Shown here in pieces: positions 39,997 through 49,299 of a DNA stretch of 64,000 nucleotides (its first letter is position 1; each line of letters begins with the position of its first letter). A program made the position numbers and the translations under genes. A model generated the notes under the pieces. The model was not told the origin of the DNA. It saw only the letters and a list, made by a program, of their open reading frames with translations, and did no database searches. Origin of the DNA: Neolentinus lepideus HHB14362 ss-1. Lineage: Eukaryota > Basidiomycota > Agaricomycetes > Gloeophyllales > Gloeophyllaceae. Location of the stretch: positions 310,001-374,000 of the forward strand of contig KV425557.1 in NCBI GenBank assembly GCA_001632425.1, given 5' to 3'.

Positions 39997-41828
39997 ATGG
40001 CTGAGGATGCGGCATATTCTTCCATGGATACTTCTGTATGTATCTGAAGGGGAAGAGTTCGTCCGAATTGACTGATTTTGTGGTTTACAGAAACTTCCGG
40101 CATATCCTCCTCTCGACACGGTCGAGAGACTGATTATCCGAGAAAAGCAAGGCAATTGTGTTCCTGTCTATGTCGAACTACCGGCCGACCTTATAACACC
40201 TTGTATTGCCTACCTTCGCATTGCGAAGGACTCAAAGTACAGCTTTTTGCTGGAGTCGGTCATTGCGGGTGAGAACGTGGCACGCTATAGTTTTATTGGC
40301 GCAGGTATGCATATCTACGAACCACCGTGTCCCAAAGTTAAAAGCTACTCTGCGTATAGATCCACTAAAAGTGATCAAGACGGGCCCTAATGAAGACATC
40401 AAGGCGGATCCCATGGTCGTCCTGCAGAAGGAGCTCCAGACTTACAAATACGTGAAGCTGCCCGAAGTCCCCTCGTTCACTGGTGGTGCAATCGGTTATA
40501 TCGGTTATGATTGCATACAACATTTCGAGCCCAAAACCGCTCGCGTCCTATCCGACCCATTGAATATCCCTGAAACGGTCTTCATGCTGGTCGATACTCT
40601 GCTAATCTACGATCACCTGTTCCAAAACCTTAGAGTTGTCTCACACGTCTTCTGTCCAGGCGACGCAGGCGCGGCGAACCTGAACTTCATATACCAGACT
40701 GCTGTGGCGAAGGCACGGCGGCTAGCGAAAGTGGTTCTTAGCCAGGTGACTCCGGAGGTCCCGCAGCCACCCATCAAGTTAGGGTTCGAGGGCGTCTCGA
40801 ATGTAGGAAAAGAGGGTTATGAGCAGTTTGTTACGAATTTGAAGAAACACATCGTTGCGGGAGATATTATCCAAGCCGTCCCGTCACAGCGACTCGCGCG
40901 GCCGACGACATTGCATCCGTTCAATGCATACCGACGATTACGACAGGTTAACCCGAGTCCTTACATGTTTTATTTAGACTGCGGGGATCTCCAAATTGTC
41001 GGTGCTAGTCCAGAGACACTCTGCAAGGTAGAGAAGAACAAGGTGTTTAACCATGCCATCGCCGGGACGACAAGGCGAGGGAAGACCACTGAAGGTATGT
41101 GCTGATATTAATTGCATACATCTACCTTCTTACTGAAGGGCCGCAATAACCAAAGAGGATGAGCAGTTGGGTGCTGAGCTACTCGCTTCGGAGAAAGATC
41201 GAGCGGAGCATATCATGCTTGTCGACCTTGCTCGAAATGATGTGAATCGAGTGTGTGATCCGAAGACGGTCAAGGTAGACCACCTGATGCGCCTAGAGAA
41301 ATTCAGTCATGTAATCCACTTGACTTCTCAAGTTTCTGGAATGCTTCGCGAGGGTTTGACTCGGTATATTCTGTCCCTTAAGTGGTGATGTAGAGGCGGC
41401 TAACTTAAGCTACCAATAGGTTTGATGCATTCCGGTCGATATTCCCTGCGGGGACTGTTTCTGGAGCGCCCAAGATTAAAGCGGTCGAGTTGATCTACGC
41501 CCAGGAGCAGGAGCGTCGCGGGGTCTACGCCGGTGCTGTTGGGCACTTCGATTTCGCTGACGATGAGATGGACACTTGTATCGCCATCCGGACGATGGTA
41601 TTCAAAGACGGTATCGCATATCTTCAAGCTGGAGGAGGAATCGTCTTTGATAGCGTTGAGGAGGATGAATATACCGAAACTATCAACAAGCTAAAGGGGA
41701 ACGTGCGCGCCCTGGAGGTTGCAGAAAGTGAGTTAATGGTATCACCCTCTTGTGTTTTAATGTCTGAGTCACTTCGTCAAGAATACTGGCACGATATCCA
41801 GTTAGCGCAGGGTAAACCCACGGCATGA
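39997..41828 (+). CDS. TRP2: Anthranilate synthase component I (chorismate-binding subunit)
   Basis: It converts chorismate to anthranilate using ammonia supplied by the glutamine amidotransferase partner, the first step of tryptophan synthesis. The start is [13 protein letters not shown] (39997), then an intron. The N-terminal region holds the feedback motif [20 protein letters not shown] (LLES plus downstream Ser), known to bind tryptophan in this family. The catalytic chorismate-binding domain shows [95 protein letters not shown] and [17 protein letters not shown]. The stop is at 41826-41828. No glutaminase domain is fused, as expected for fungi with a separate TRP3. Its 3' end lies 58 bases from that of the mitochondrial uS2 gene. 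Confidence 0.95.
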
Positions 41829-41886
41829 GGGGTCTGGTATTATGTACTACTATAGTAGATAAAGCATGTAACCATAAGCGAGATGC

Positions 41887-42840
41887 TTATTGTCCAAAAC
41901 TACTGGCGCGCCTCCTCTCTGAAGCCTCCATTCGTTCCTGATTTATCAAAACCCCTTCTCGTCCAGCAATACTCAAAACCCCAGCGATCAACTCCGCAGT
42001 CCGGGTGCTCTCATCGTTCGCCGGTATTGGGTACATTACAACACGAGGATCGACATTCGAATCAATGATACCGATGGTCGGGATGTGCTCGACGGCGCAT
42101 TCCCTAATGGCATATGTATTGTTGATGGGGTTCAGGAATACGACCAAGTCGGGCACCACCCTCCAACTTTCGACGTCAGACCCGAACATGTGCATTTTGT
42201 TCGTCAATGTCCCTGGCAGCCACTTTTCCCCGACGTAGTAGCCTTGCTCGCCCAATCGCTCAGCGGCCTTGCGAACTGCAGGACGCAGATCTGGCCGTGT
42301 GCCGACGAAGATAACCGTGCCGTCGTTAGCCGTTATTGACCGGACGAGGTTCGCTGCACGTCGCAGGAGAGGAAGCGTCTGATCGAGGTCAATGATGGTG
42401 ATGCCCGCGCGAGTACCATATGCGTAAGGGATAAAGTTTGGGTTCATAAGGGTCTTGGAATGACCGAAGTGTGCACCTGACGCGACGAGAGCTGATAGTG
42501 TAAGCTGACCGGGGGCAACAGGTCGGTGAAGGGTATGGTGAGGTTGGAACGAGTTCTCTCTTGTCTGCGTTGAGCCATACTGAGACATGTATTCGTCTGC
42601 GATCTGAAAAGTAAGCACACATCCTTATGTTAGCGGGTTCTGAGACTTACACAGTCCATTCCGAGCTACCCGCTGCCGCTGGAACTTTAGCCAGTCTTCA
42701 GGAGTTTCCAGGGGCATCTCCTTAGAATTGAGAGCATCTTGGGCACTTATTGAGCGCGTAAATATCCTAGAGCCCACCCATGGCTTCACATATCTAGAGG
42801 ACGACTTTGCAGCCGCAAGCCATGACGAGGAACTTGCCAT
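41887..42840 (-). CDS. MRP4: Mitochondrial small ribosomal subunit protein uS2m
   Basis: The frame is open upstream but the first ATG is at 42840 (MASSSSWLAAAKSSSRYVK), an Arg/Ser-rich presequence suited to mitochondrial import. One intron (about 42604-42652) joins ARNGLC to IADEYMSQYGSTQTRENSF. The uS2 core follows: LTLSALVASGAHFGHSKTLM, FIPYAYGTRAGITIIDLDQT, GTVIFVGTRPDLRPAVRKAA, KWLPGTLTNKMHMFGSD, PDLVVFLNPINNTYAIRECA and IPTIGIIDSNVDPRVVMYPI. The stop is at 41887-41889. It is part of the small subunit of the mitochondrial ribosome and shares a 156-base divergent promoter with the Hsp70 gene. Confidence 0.95.
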
Positions 42841-42996
42841 AGAACGGACGGTGTGGCTGTGCAAAAATTGGACGCGTTGCAAGTGCTTACATCAGCTATC
42901 AATCGATTTTTTCTGGTCCTCAACGCTCTTCACCCACCCCGTCCGGCCTGCTCTTACCTCCCCTTCCCTCTTTACTCTCCCTTCCCGTACATAAAA
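42841..42996. promoter_or_regulatory. Short bidirectional promoter, uS2m / Ssb Hsp70
   Basis: Only 156 bases separate the two start codons. The half nearest the Hsp70 ATG is strongly pyrimidine-rich (CCCTTCCCTCTTTACTCTCC, about 42961-42980), a frequent feature of highly expressed translation-related fungal genes. No TATA box is evident. Confidence 0.5.
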
Positions 42997-45207
42997 ATGG
43001 AGGACGTTTACGATGGAGCTATTGGCATTGATCTCGGCACGACCTATTCGTGAGTTCATGTTTGGCGTCAGACAGATCCTCTCATTGACCGCGGACATAG
43101 CTGCGTCGGTGTCTGGCAAAACGACCGTGTCGAAATCATTGCCAATGACCGTGAGTAGCTTCGTTATAGGCGGGGTCTGCATTGGAGTTGACCTTTCGCA
43201 GAGGGTAACCGTACAACGCCTTCATACGTCGCTTTCTCCAACGAGGAGCGTCTCATTGGTGATGCCGCCAAGAACCAGGCCGCCATGAACCCCCGTAACA
43301 CAGTTTTCGATGCCAAGCGTCTCATTGGCCGGAGATATGAGTCAGTCTTACTTCGATTTTCATTCCCTATCTCTTTTGCTGATTCCGTCATTAGTGACCC
43401 CGATGTCAAGAAGGACATGACGCACTGGCCTTTCGAAGTCGTCGAAAAGGACGGATCACCTCTGATCAAGGTCAACTACCTTGGCGAGGAGAAGACGTTC
43501 ACCCCCCAAGAAATCTCTGCGATGGTTCTTGTGAAAATGAAGGAGATATCTGAGGCCAAGCTTGGTAAGACCGTCAAGAAGGCCGTTGTTACGTGAGTAC
43601 AAGTTTGGATTAGAACTGATGAACATGATTACAACCTCGCATCTAGTGTCCCCGCCTACTTCAATGATTCTCAGCGGTTAGCTACCAAGGATGCTGGTGC
43701 TATCGCTGGTCTCGACGTTCTTCGTATCATCAACGAGCCCACGGCTGCCGCCATTGCCTATGGCTTGGATCAAAAAGACAAGAAGGAGCGGAATGTTCTG
43801 ATTTTCGACTTGGGTGGAGGAACTTTCGACGTCTCGCTCCTCAATATCACTGGTGGTGTCTTCGCTGTCAAGGCTACCGCTGGCGACACCCACCTGGGTG
43901 GCGAGGACTTCGATAACGCTCTCCTTGAGCACTTTAAGAAGGAATTCCAGCGGAAGACCAAGTTCGACATCTCGGAGGATCCCCGTGCTCTCCGGAGGCT
44001 GAAGAGTGCGTGCGAGCGTGCTAAGCGCACGTTATCTAGCGTTACCCAGACCACTGTCGAGGTCGATTCCCTTTACCAGGTTCGTTCCCATTCTACTTTG
44101 TTTTCACCCCAGATCTTATCTTACTTTTTAGGGTGAAGACTTCTCGGCCAACATCACCCGTGCTCGTTTCGAGGAGATAAACGCTGCCATGTTCAAGCAG
44201 ACGCTTGAGCCTGTTGAGCGTGTTCTAAAGGATGCCAAGATCCCGCGTGAGAAGGTCGATGACATCGTCCTTGTTGGTGGTTCCACTCGTATCCCCAAGA
44301 TTCAGTCTATGGTCTCAGAATACTTTGGTGGCCGTCAGCTTAACAAGTCGATCAACCCTGACGAGGCTGTTGCCTACGGTGCTGCCGTCCAGGCCGCTGT
44401 CCTGACCGGTCAGACCTCGGACAAGACCCAGGACCTTCTCCTCCTCGACGTTGCTCCGCTCTCACTCGGTGTTGCCATGCAAGGCGATGTCTTCGGTGTG
44501 GTCGTTCCTCGTAACACTCCCATCCCCACCAATAAGGCTAGGACGTTCACCACCGTTGAGGACAATCAGACGACCGTCACGTTCCCTGTGTGAGTACTTT
44601 CTGATACATTATCCCGGCTTTGCATTCTCAACCTCTTTCAGCTACGAGGGTGAGCGTATGCAGTGCCGTGACAACCGTTTGCTCGGCGAATTCGAGCTCA
44701 CGGGCATTCCTCCCATGCCTCGCGGGCAGGCGGAGCTTGTCACGACCTTCGAGGTCGATGCCAACGGTCTACTAAAGGTTTCTGCCATGGACCGCACATC
44801 TGGCCGCAAGGCTTCCATCAGTGAGTTGCTAACTTCCTTTCAATGCTGGTATGGACACTGAACGTGAATCTCCAATAGCCATCTCCAACTCTGTTGGCCG
44901 TCTCTCATCAGCAGAGATCGACCAGATGATCAAGGATGCTGAACAGTTCAAGCAGGCTGACAAGGACTTCTCTGCACGGCATGAAGCCAAATCCGACCTG
45001 GAGGCATACATCCACCAGGTCGAGAACACGATCACGTCGCCGGAGATCGGCATGAAACTCAAGCGTGGCGCGAAGGCGCAGGTTGAGTCTGAACTGGCCA
45101 AGGCGCTCGAAAAGCTCGAGATTGAGGACTCAACTGGTGATGAACTCAGGAAGGCACAGTTGGGTATCAAGCGGGCGTTACAGAAGGCGACCGCTGGTAT
45201 CCGGTGA
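42997..45207 (+). CDS. SSB1: Ribosome-associated Hsp70 chaperone, Ssb type
   Basis: The start [18 protein letters not shown] (42997) has the Hsp70 phosphate-1 loop. Exons then give [112 protein letters not shown] and [20 protein letters not shown]. The peptide-binding domain includes [20 protein letters not shown] and [13 protein letters not shown]. The lid is short and ends [10 protein letters not shown] with no EEVD motif, which separates Ssb from cytosolic Ssa, and there is no signal peptide or HDEL, excluding BiP. Length is about 614 residues, typical of Ssb. It folds nascent chains at the ribosome exit tunnel with the RAC co-chaperones. Six or more introns are seen. Stop at 45205-45207. 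Confidence 0.95.
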
Positions 45208-45790
45208 TCCCGTCTGGTAGGAAAGGCGGAGGGATGTCCACTGTAGTTCTCTTATATGTTCCTATATGTTTTCGTTGTCAAAATGAAGTATGGCTCGCTC
45301 GTTTCAGTTTTTGTAGCATTGTCACTACCTCTTTTGCTGTTTGGGTACAAATGTTACTGTTTCCCTGACTCGAGAGGGTGATAGGAATGTAAGACCATAT
45401 TCAGTCCCAGCGTCGATGCGACAGACGGGCTAACCAACGGGTCTTGCAATTGAGGGAGAAATCAGCAACGTTGTGGACAGACTTTCCATGGAAACAGACA
45501 CGCTAACGGAGATTGATGTGGGCTGCGTTCTTATATCGAGACTTCCGGTCTGTTCTGAGTATTTATAAGTCAGCGCGTCGCAATGTCCATGACTGCGACA
45601 ATTCGCACCTTCGCTGGGCCCGTATCCCGATGGGATTCTCGTGGCGAGGTGCCCATATAATCGCGCAGTCTAATTGGCATCAGCTGGGATTCAAGTGCAC
45701 TAGGTTGTGCCGACGCGAGGAGCCGTGAATGAGTTAACCATCCCAGTTACAGTCTCAATCCCCTCGAAGATCCGAAAACGTTGACGCTGT
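45208..45790. other. Intergenic spacer
   Basis: 583 bases holding the Hsp70 3' flank and the upstream region of the next gene. An open frame at 45513-45728 shows no recognisable motif. Nothing else is supported. Confidence 0.45.
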
Positions 45791-47758
45791 ATGACGAACA
45801 ATATGGATCTCTACTCTGATTATCAAACCGACTTTGAGTCGTACAGTTATGCCGTTCAAATTCACTGTGAAGCATACACTACTCCTGGTGCGCGCTTGGT
45901 GCACCCCTATGGACTTATGCACTATAGTAATCCTTCTCTTGTCTCACAGGTGGTAAAATTCGAATCATCGAGCGGTTCTTTGACGTACCTCTCGATTATG
46001 CCAACCCATATGCTGAGAAGATTCGTCTCTTCGCACGTCAGGCAATTCCTGTCGGACCGTCGTCACTGGATGAGGCTATGCGGCCCATTTGCCTGTACTT
46101 CCCTGACTTCGCCGGATATGACTGTGCTGTCGCATTACCTACGAGCTATACACTCACGCAGGCCTTTTTCGATCGAGGCTACCAAGTTCTCTTCCTTGAC
46201 CAAAGAGGAACAGGCTTGTCTACCCCGCTGAACTCCTTGAGCTTCCAGAGGGCTACGCTTCATGGTCTGCCGCTTGACACTCCTGATATGCAGGCAGAGT
46301 ATGCCAGCTTATTTCGTGCGGACAGCATAGTGCGGGACGCTGAGGAGATTCGAAAGTTCTTACTCCAGGGGGGAAGAACTCAGGCAAGAGGACTTCATCC
46401 CATCTAGCTTCAGCTTCACCTGACTTTGCCGACTATGAAGGAGGACAAGAAGTGGACGATTTGCGGCAATGCATACAGCGGATTTCTGTGCGCCGTTTAC
46501 CTGTCTTTCTTCCCGACAGGTGTAAGGAGGGCGTATGTTACCGCGGGGATACCTCCTCTGATGTCAGATCCTTACGAGGTCTTCAAATACGTGTTCGGTA
46601 AGTCTGCCAAACGTTGATCAGAAAGTCATCATGATCATCGTCTCTCTCAGAGAAGGCCAAAGAGAGAAACGCTCTATATTACGAGACATTTCCGGGAGAC
46701 ATAGTGCGCGTTCGTGAAATCTTGTCATTTATCACGAAGGGTGGTCGTCGTGGCATTCCAATGGAAGGTGGTGGCTTCCTCTCTGCAGAAAGATTTCAGT
46801 GTCTCCACATTGGCTTTGGTACAGTGGGTGAGTCCATCGCACGATTGCCTTCACAACTCGGGCTCACACAAGACGTGAAGGCGGGACCGACGCCATGCAT
46901 CATCTTATCCTCCGCGGCTCTAATGACTTGAAACTCTATGGCGAGCTCTCATACAAGTTTATGGAACAGCTGCGGGCGTGCCAGGGTTTCGACAAGAATA
47001 TTATACACGCCATCCTGCAAGAAACTGTGTACTGCCAAGGGTAAAAAGTTCGATACTCCTAATGCGTCATCCTATCTGAGCAAACATCCTTTCAGTCAAG
47101 CTTCAATCTGGTCGGAGAGTCGATTGCGATCAGACCCTCGTTTCTGTTGGTCAGAAATGCAGAGCCGGCCTATGAACGAGCCTGTCTACTTCACAGGAGA
47201 AATTGTAGGCGCCATCAGATTTCTCGTTCTTCTCTTCTGACTCCCCTGTTACAGCTATATCCTGGATTTTGGGAAGACTTCGCTGAACTAGCGGACCTGA
47301 GGCCTGTTGCCGAGATCATTGCCACTAGGAAGATGTGGCCCGCTGTCTACGATGAGGCACAGCTAGCTAGAAACGAAGTGCTTTTCGTGTTGGGAGTTTA
47401 TATCTATGATGCGTGAGCAACATATCCCCCTTGTCTCATTGCTCTCCGTCTAATGTCCACGTTTAAACCCAGGTTCATTTCCTACGATGTCTCTCTCGCA
47501 ATCGCAAAGATCAAGAACACCAGACCATTCATCACCAATGTGATATATCACGACGTCCGAACAAGAAACGCGGATGATACGTTGCCACAGCTCTTTGCAT
47601 TGGGGGAAGAACCCATTATGGCAATGAACGACGAGCCGGTTGCAAGCGCCTTGTCTTCACCTACCGTAGATCTGTCGCCAGTCGACACCAGTAGTGCCAG
47701 TGTATATTCATCAGGAAGCGCAGACTCCGGATCATTGAAGGGCCTTATGAACACGTAG
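45791..47758 (+). CDS. Proline-iminopeptidase-like alpha/beta hydrolase (S33) lacking catalytic motifs
   Basis: The fold is recognisable throughout: TTPGGKIRIIERFFDVPLDY, KIRLFARQAIPVG, YQVLFLDQRGTGLSTPL, SIVRDAEEIRKFLLQ, AVYLSFFPTGVRRAYVTAGI, MHHLILRGSNDLKLYGELSY, EPVYFTGEI, WEDFAELADLRPVAEIIATR and FITNVIYHD. The family cleaves N-terminal proline. Two key sites differ: the oxyanion GGPG motif reads FPDFAG (~residues 83-88), and the nucleophile elbow expected as G-Q-S-F-G-G reads GNAYSG, placing Ala (~188) where Ser should be. Frame breaks seen in the raw sequence are all removed by plausible introns, including a GC-AG intron (46384-46440). The gene is therefore either an intact pseudoenzyme or a young pseudogene. 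A Ser-rich tail ends at 47758, overlapping the RFC gene. Confidence 0.72.
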
Positions 47759-49066
47759 GGCTACCTCTAGTATCCAGAGTTCCTCGTCTGCGCCATCACA
47801 CAGTGCCTTGTCCGCTTCGGCGCAGACAAGCGCACATCGGGATTTTTGGCGAGCGGTCAATGTTGGATGCAAGATAATCACGTCGTGTAACTAAGAAATA
47901 TGCCAGACTAAGATGATATGATATACAGCATTATAGACTGCCTACCTGTGACAGTAACTGCGAGGCAGAGTATCCTTCACGGACGATCTGCTTGACTTTC
48001 GATCGGATGCTGTTGAAAGCGCTTGCTTTCTTATCAGAGTCCGGCATATCTACATCAATGTCATGAGGGTTCTCAATGCCTAGACTTGATGCAAAGTCGT
48101 TGATGACTGAGTCAGGCACAACTCCCGCAATTTCTTGTATATCGCGAGCGGTGATGAGTGTTCGTGGCTCGGTCGATGAGGACAAACGCGATACAGATTG
48201 TAGGTAGGTTATTGATCGTCGTAAGTCACCTTGCGAGGTGGTGATGAGAGCGGAGATGACATCCGGTGTAACATCGACGTGCTCAGCAGCGGCAATGTGA
48301 GACAGTCGCGTCGATGTCGAGCTGGGATCTAGCGGTTTGAATCGGAATTTGGAACAACGCGAGGCTAATGGCTCGATTATACGAGTCACGTAGTTGCAGA
48401 CGAGACAGAAGCGAGTGATCCGGGCATATGTCTCCATTATGCGGCGGAGGGCGGCCTGAGCGTCCTGAGTCATCGAGTCAGCTTCATCTAGAATGATAAT
48501 CTTGTATGGTGGACAGGGATATGTCTTCCCGTCGGAGGATACTGTCTGGGCGCGAGGCGTTTGTCGGGCGAAGTCTTTGATCTTTTCCCTTACAATAGAT
48601 ATGCCTCGCTCATCGGATGCGTTCAGTTCCAGTACTCGCGTTCGAAAGTTATCTGGTCTTTCCATCTAATGAGTAACTAGCCGCATAATCAACTAAAAAA
48701 TAACTAACCCAAAGAGTTGTCGAGCGAGTGCAAGTATCGTAGACGTCTTCCCATTACCCGGTGGTCCATAGAAAAGCATGTGGGGCAACTAGTGTAGGCG
48801 ACTCGTCAGCTTCAAAAGGAAGTCAGACGCATGAGGCGAATACATTTGTTGAGAGGAGTGATTTTCGAAGAATCGCGACAGTGTGTTCTTGAGATGCCAC
48901 ATCGTCGATCGTTTTGGGCCGGCTGGGTAGCGGTACTCAGCTGTCGTGGTCAGTGTCAGGTAGGGACTACTTACTATTTCTCGACCCAGGGCTGGTGCAC
49001 AGGATCTTTGGTATGCTTTTGTACCTTGATTGTCCTACCAGGATGGGGTTGAAAGAATGTGTCCAT
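47732..49066 (-). CDS. RFC2: Replication factor C small subunit (yeast Rfc2 / human RFC4 type)
   Basis: RFC loads the PCNA clamp onto primed DNA using AAA+ ATPase subunits. The start at 49066 ([18 protein letters not shown]) leads to [20 protein letters not shown], rebuilt across an intron. Then come the Walker A exon [40 protein letters not shown], the Walker B/DEAD-like [20 protein letters not shown] and the Arg-finger box [16 protein letters not shown]. Sensor 2 is around [16 protein letters not shown]. Reading through [10 protein letters not shown] meets a stop at 47931. However, an intron there joins to [20 protein letters not shown] and [20 protein letters not shown] with TGA at 47732-47734, restoring the conserved collar domain. 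This 3' exon overlaps the convergent hydrolase coding end by 27 bases. Confidence 0.93.
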
Positions 49067-49299
49067 GATATCGAACAGAGTGCGATAGTTGACGGCGGAC
49101 GCGATGTCAACTCTACGCGTCTAGTCACACTTATCACGTCACGGACGCGTTTCACGATACAGGAGGATCCAGCCACGCTTCCCACGACGCGCCTGCTCTC
49201 CAGCGTCCAGGACAGTCTACTAGTCACTTGATCATGGATACTGGGAACAAGGTCATGATGGACACAAATATGAATACAGGTACGTAAAGCATACCTCAC
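49067..49299. promoter_or_regulatory. Divergent spacer between RFC2 and CAF-1 p150 genes
   Basis: 233 bases between two S-phase chromatin/replication genes. It contains ACGCGT-type sequence (CTACGCGTCTAG near 49112 and ACGGACGCGTTTCAC near 49141). ACGCGT is the MluI cell-cycle box bound by MBF (Mbp1-Swi6) in yeasts; finding two copies between two replication genes fits G1/S control. The link is inference from motif and context. Confidence 0.5.

Noticed and set aside
42841..42882. Upstream extension of the uS2m frame
   Set aside because: It begins at a TTG codon; the first ATG at 42840 already gives a suitable mitochondrial presequence.
47931..47933. Stop codon of RFC2 directly after QLLSQVGSL
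   Set aside because: This would truncate the conserved collar domain; a GT donor at 47948 and a downstream exon beginning LHDVIILHP restore the family C-terminus.
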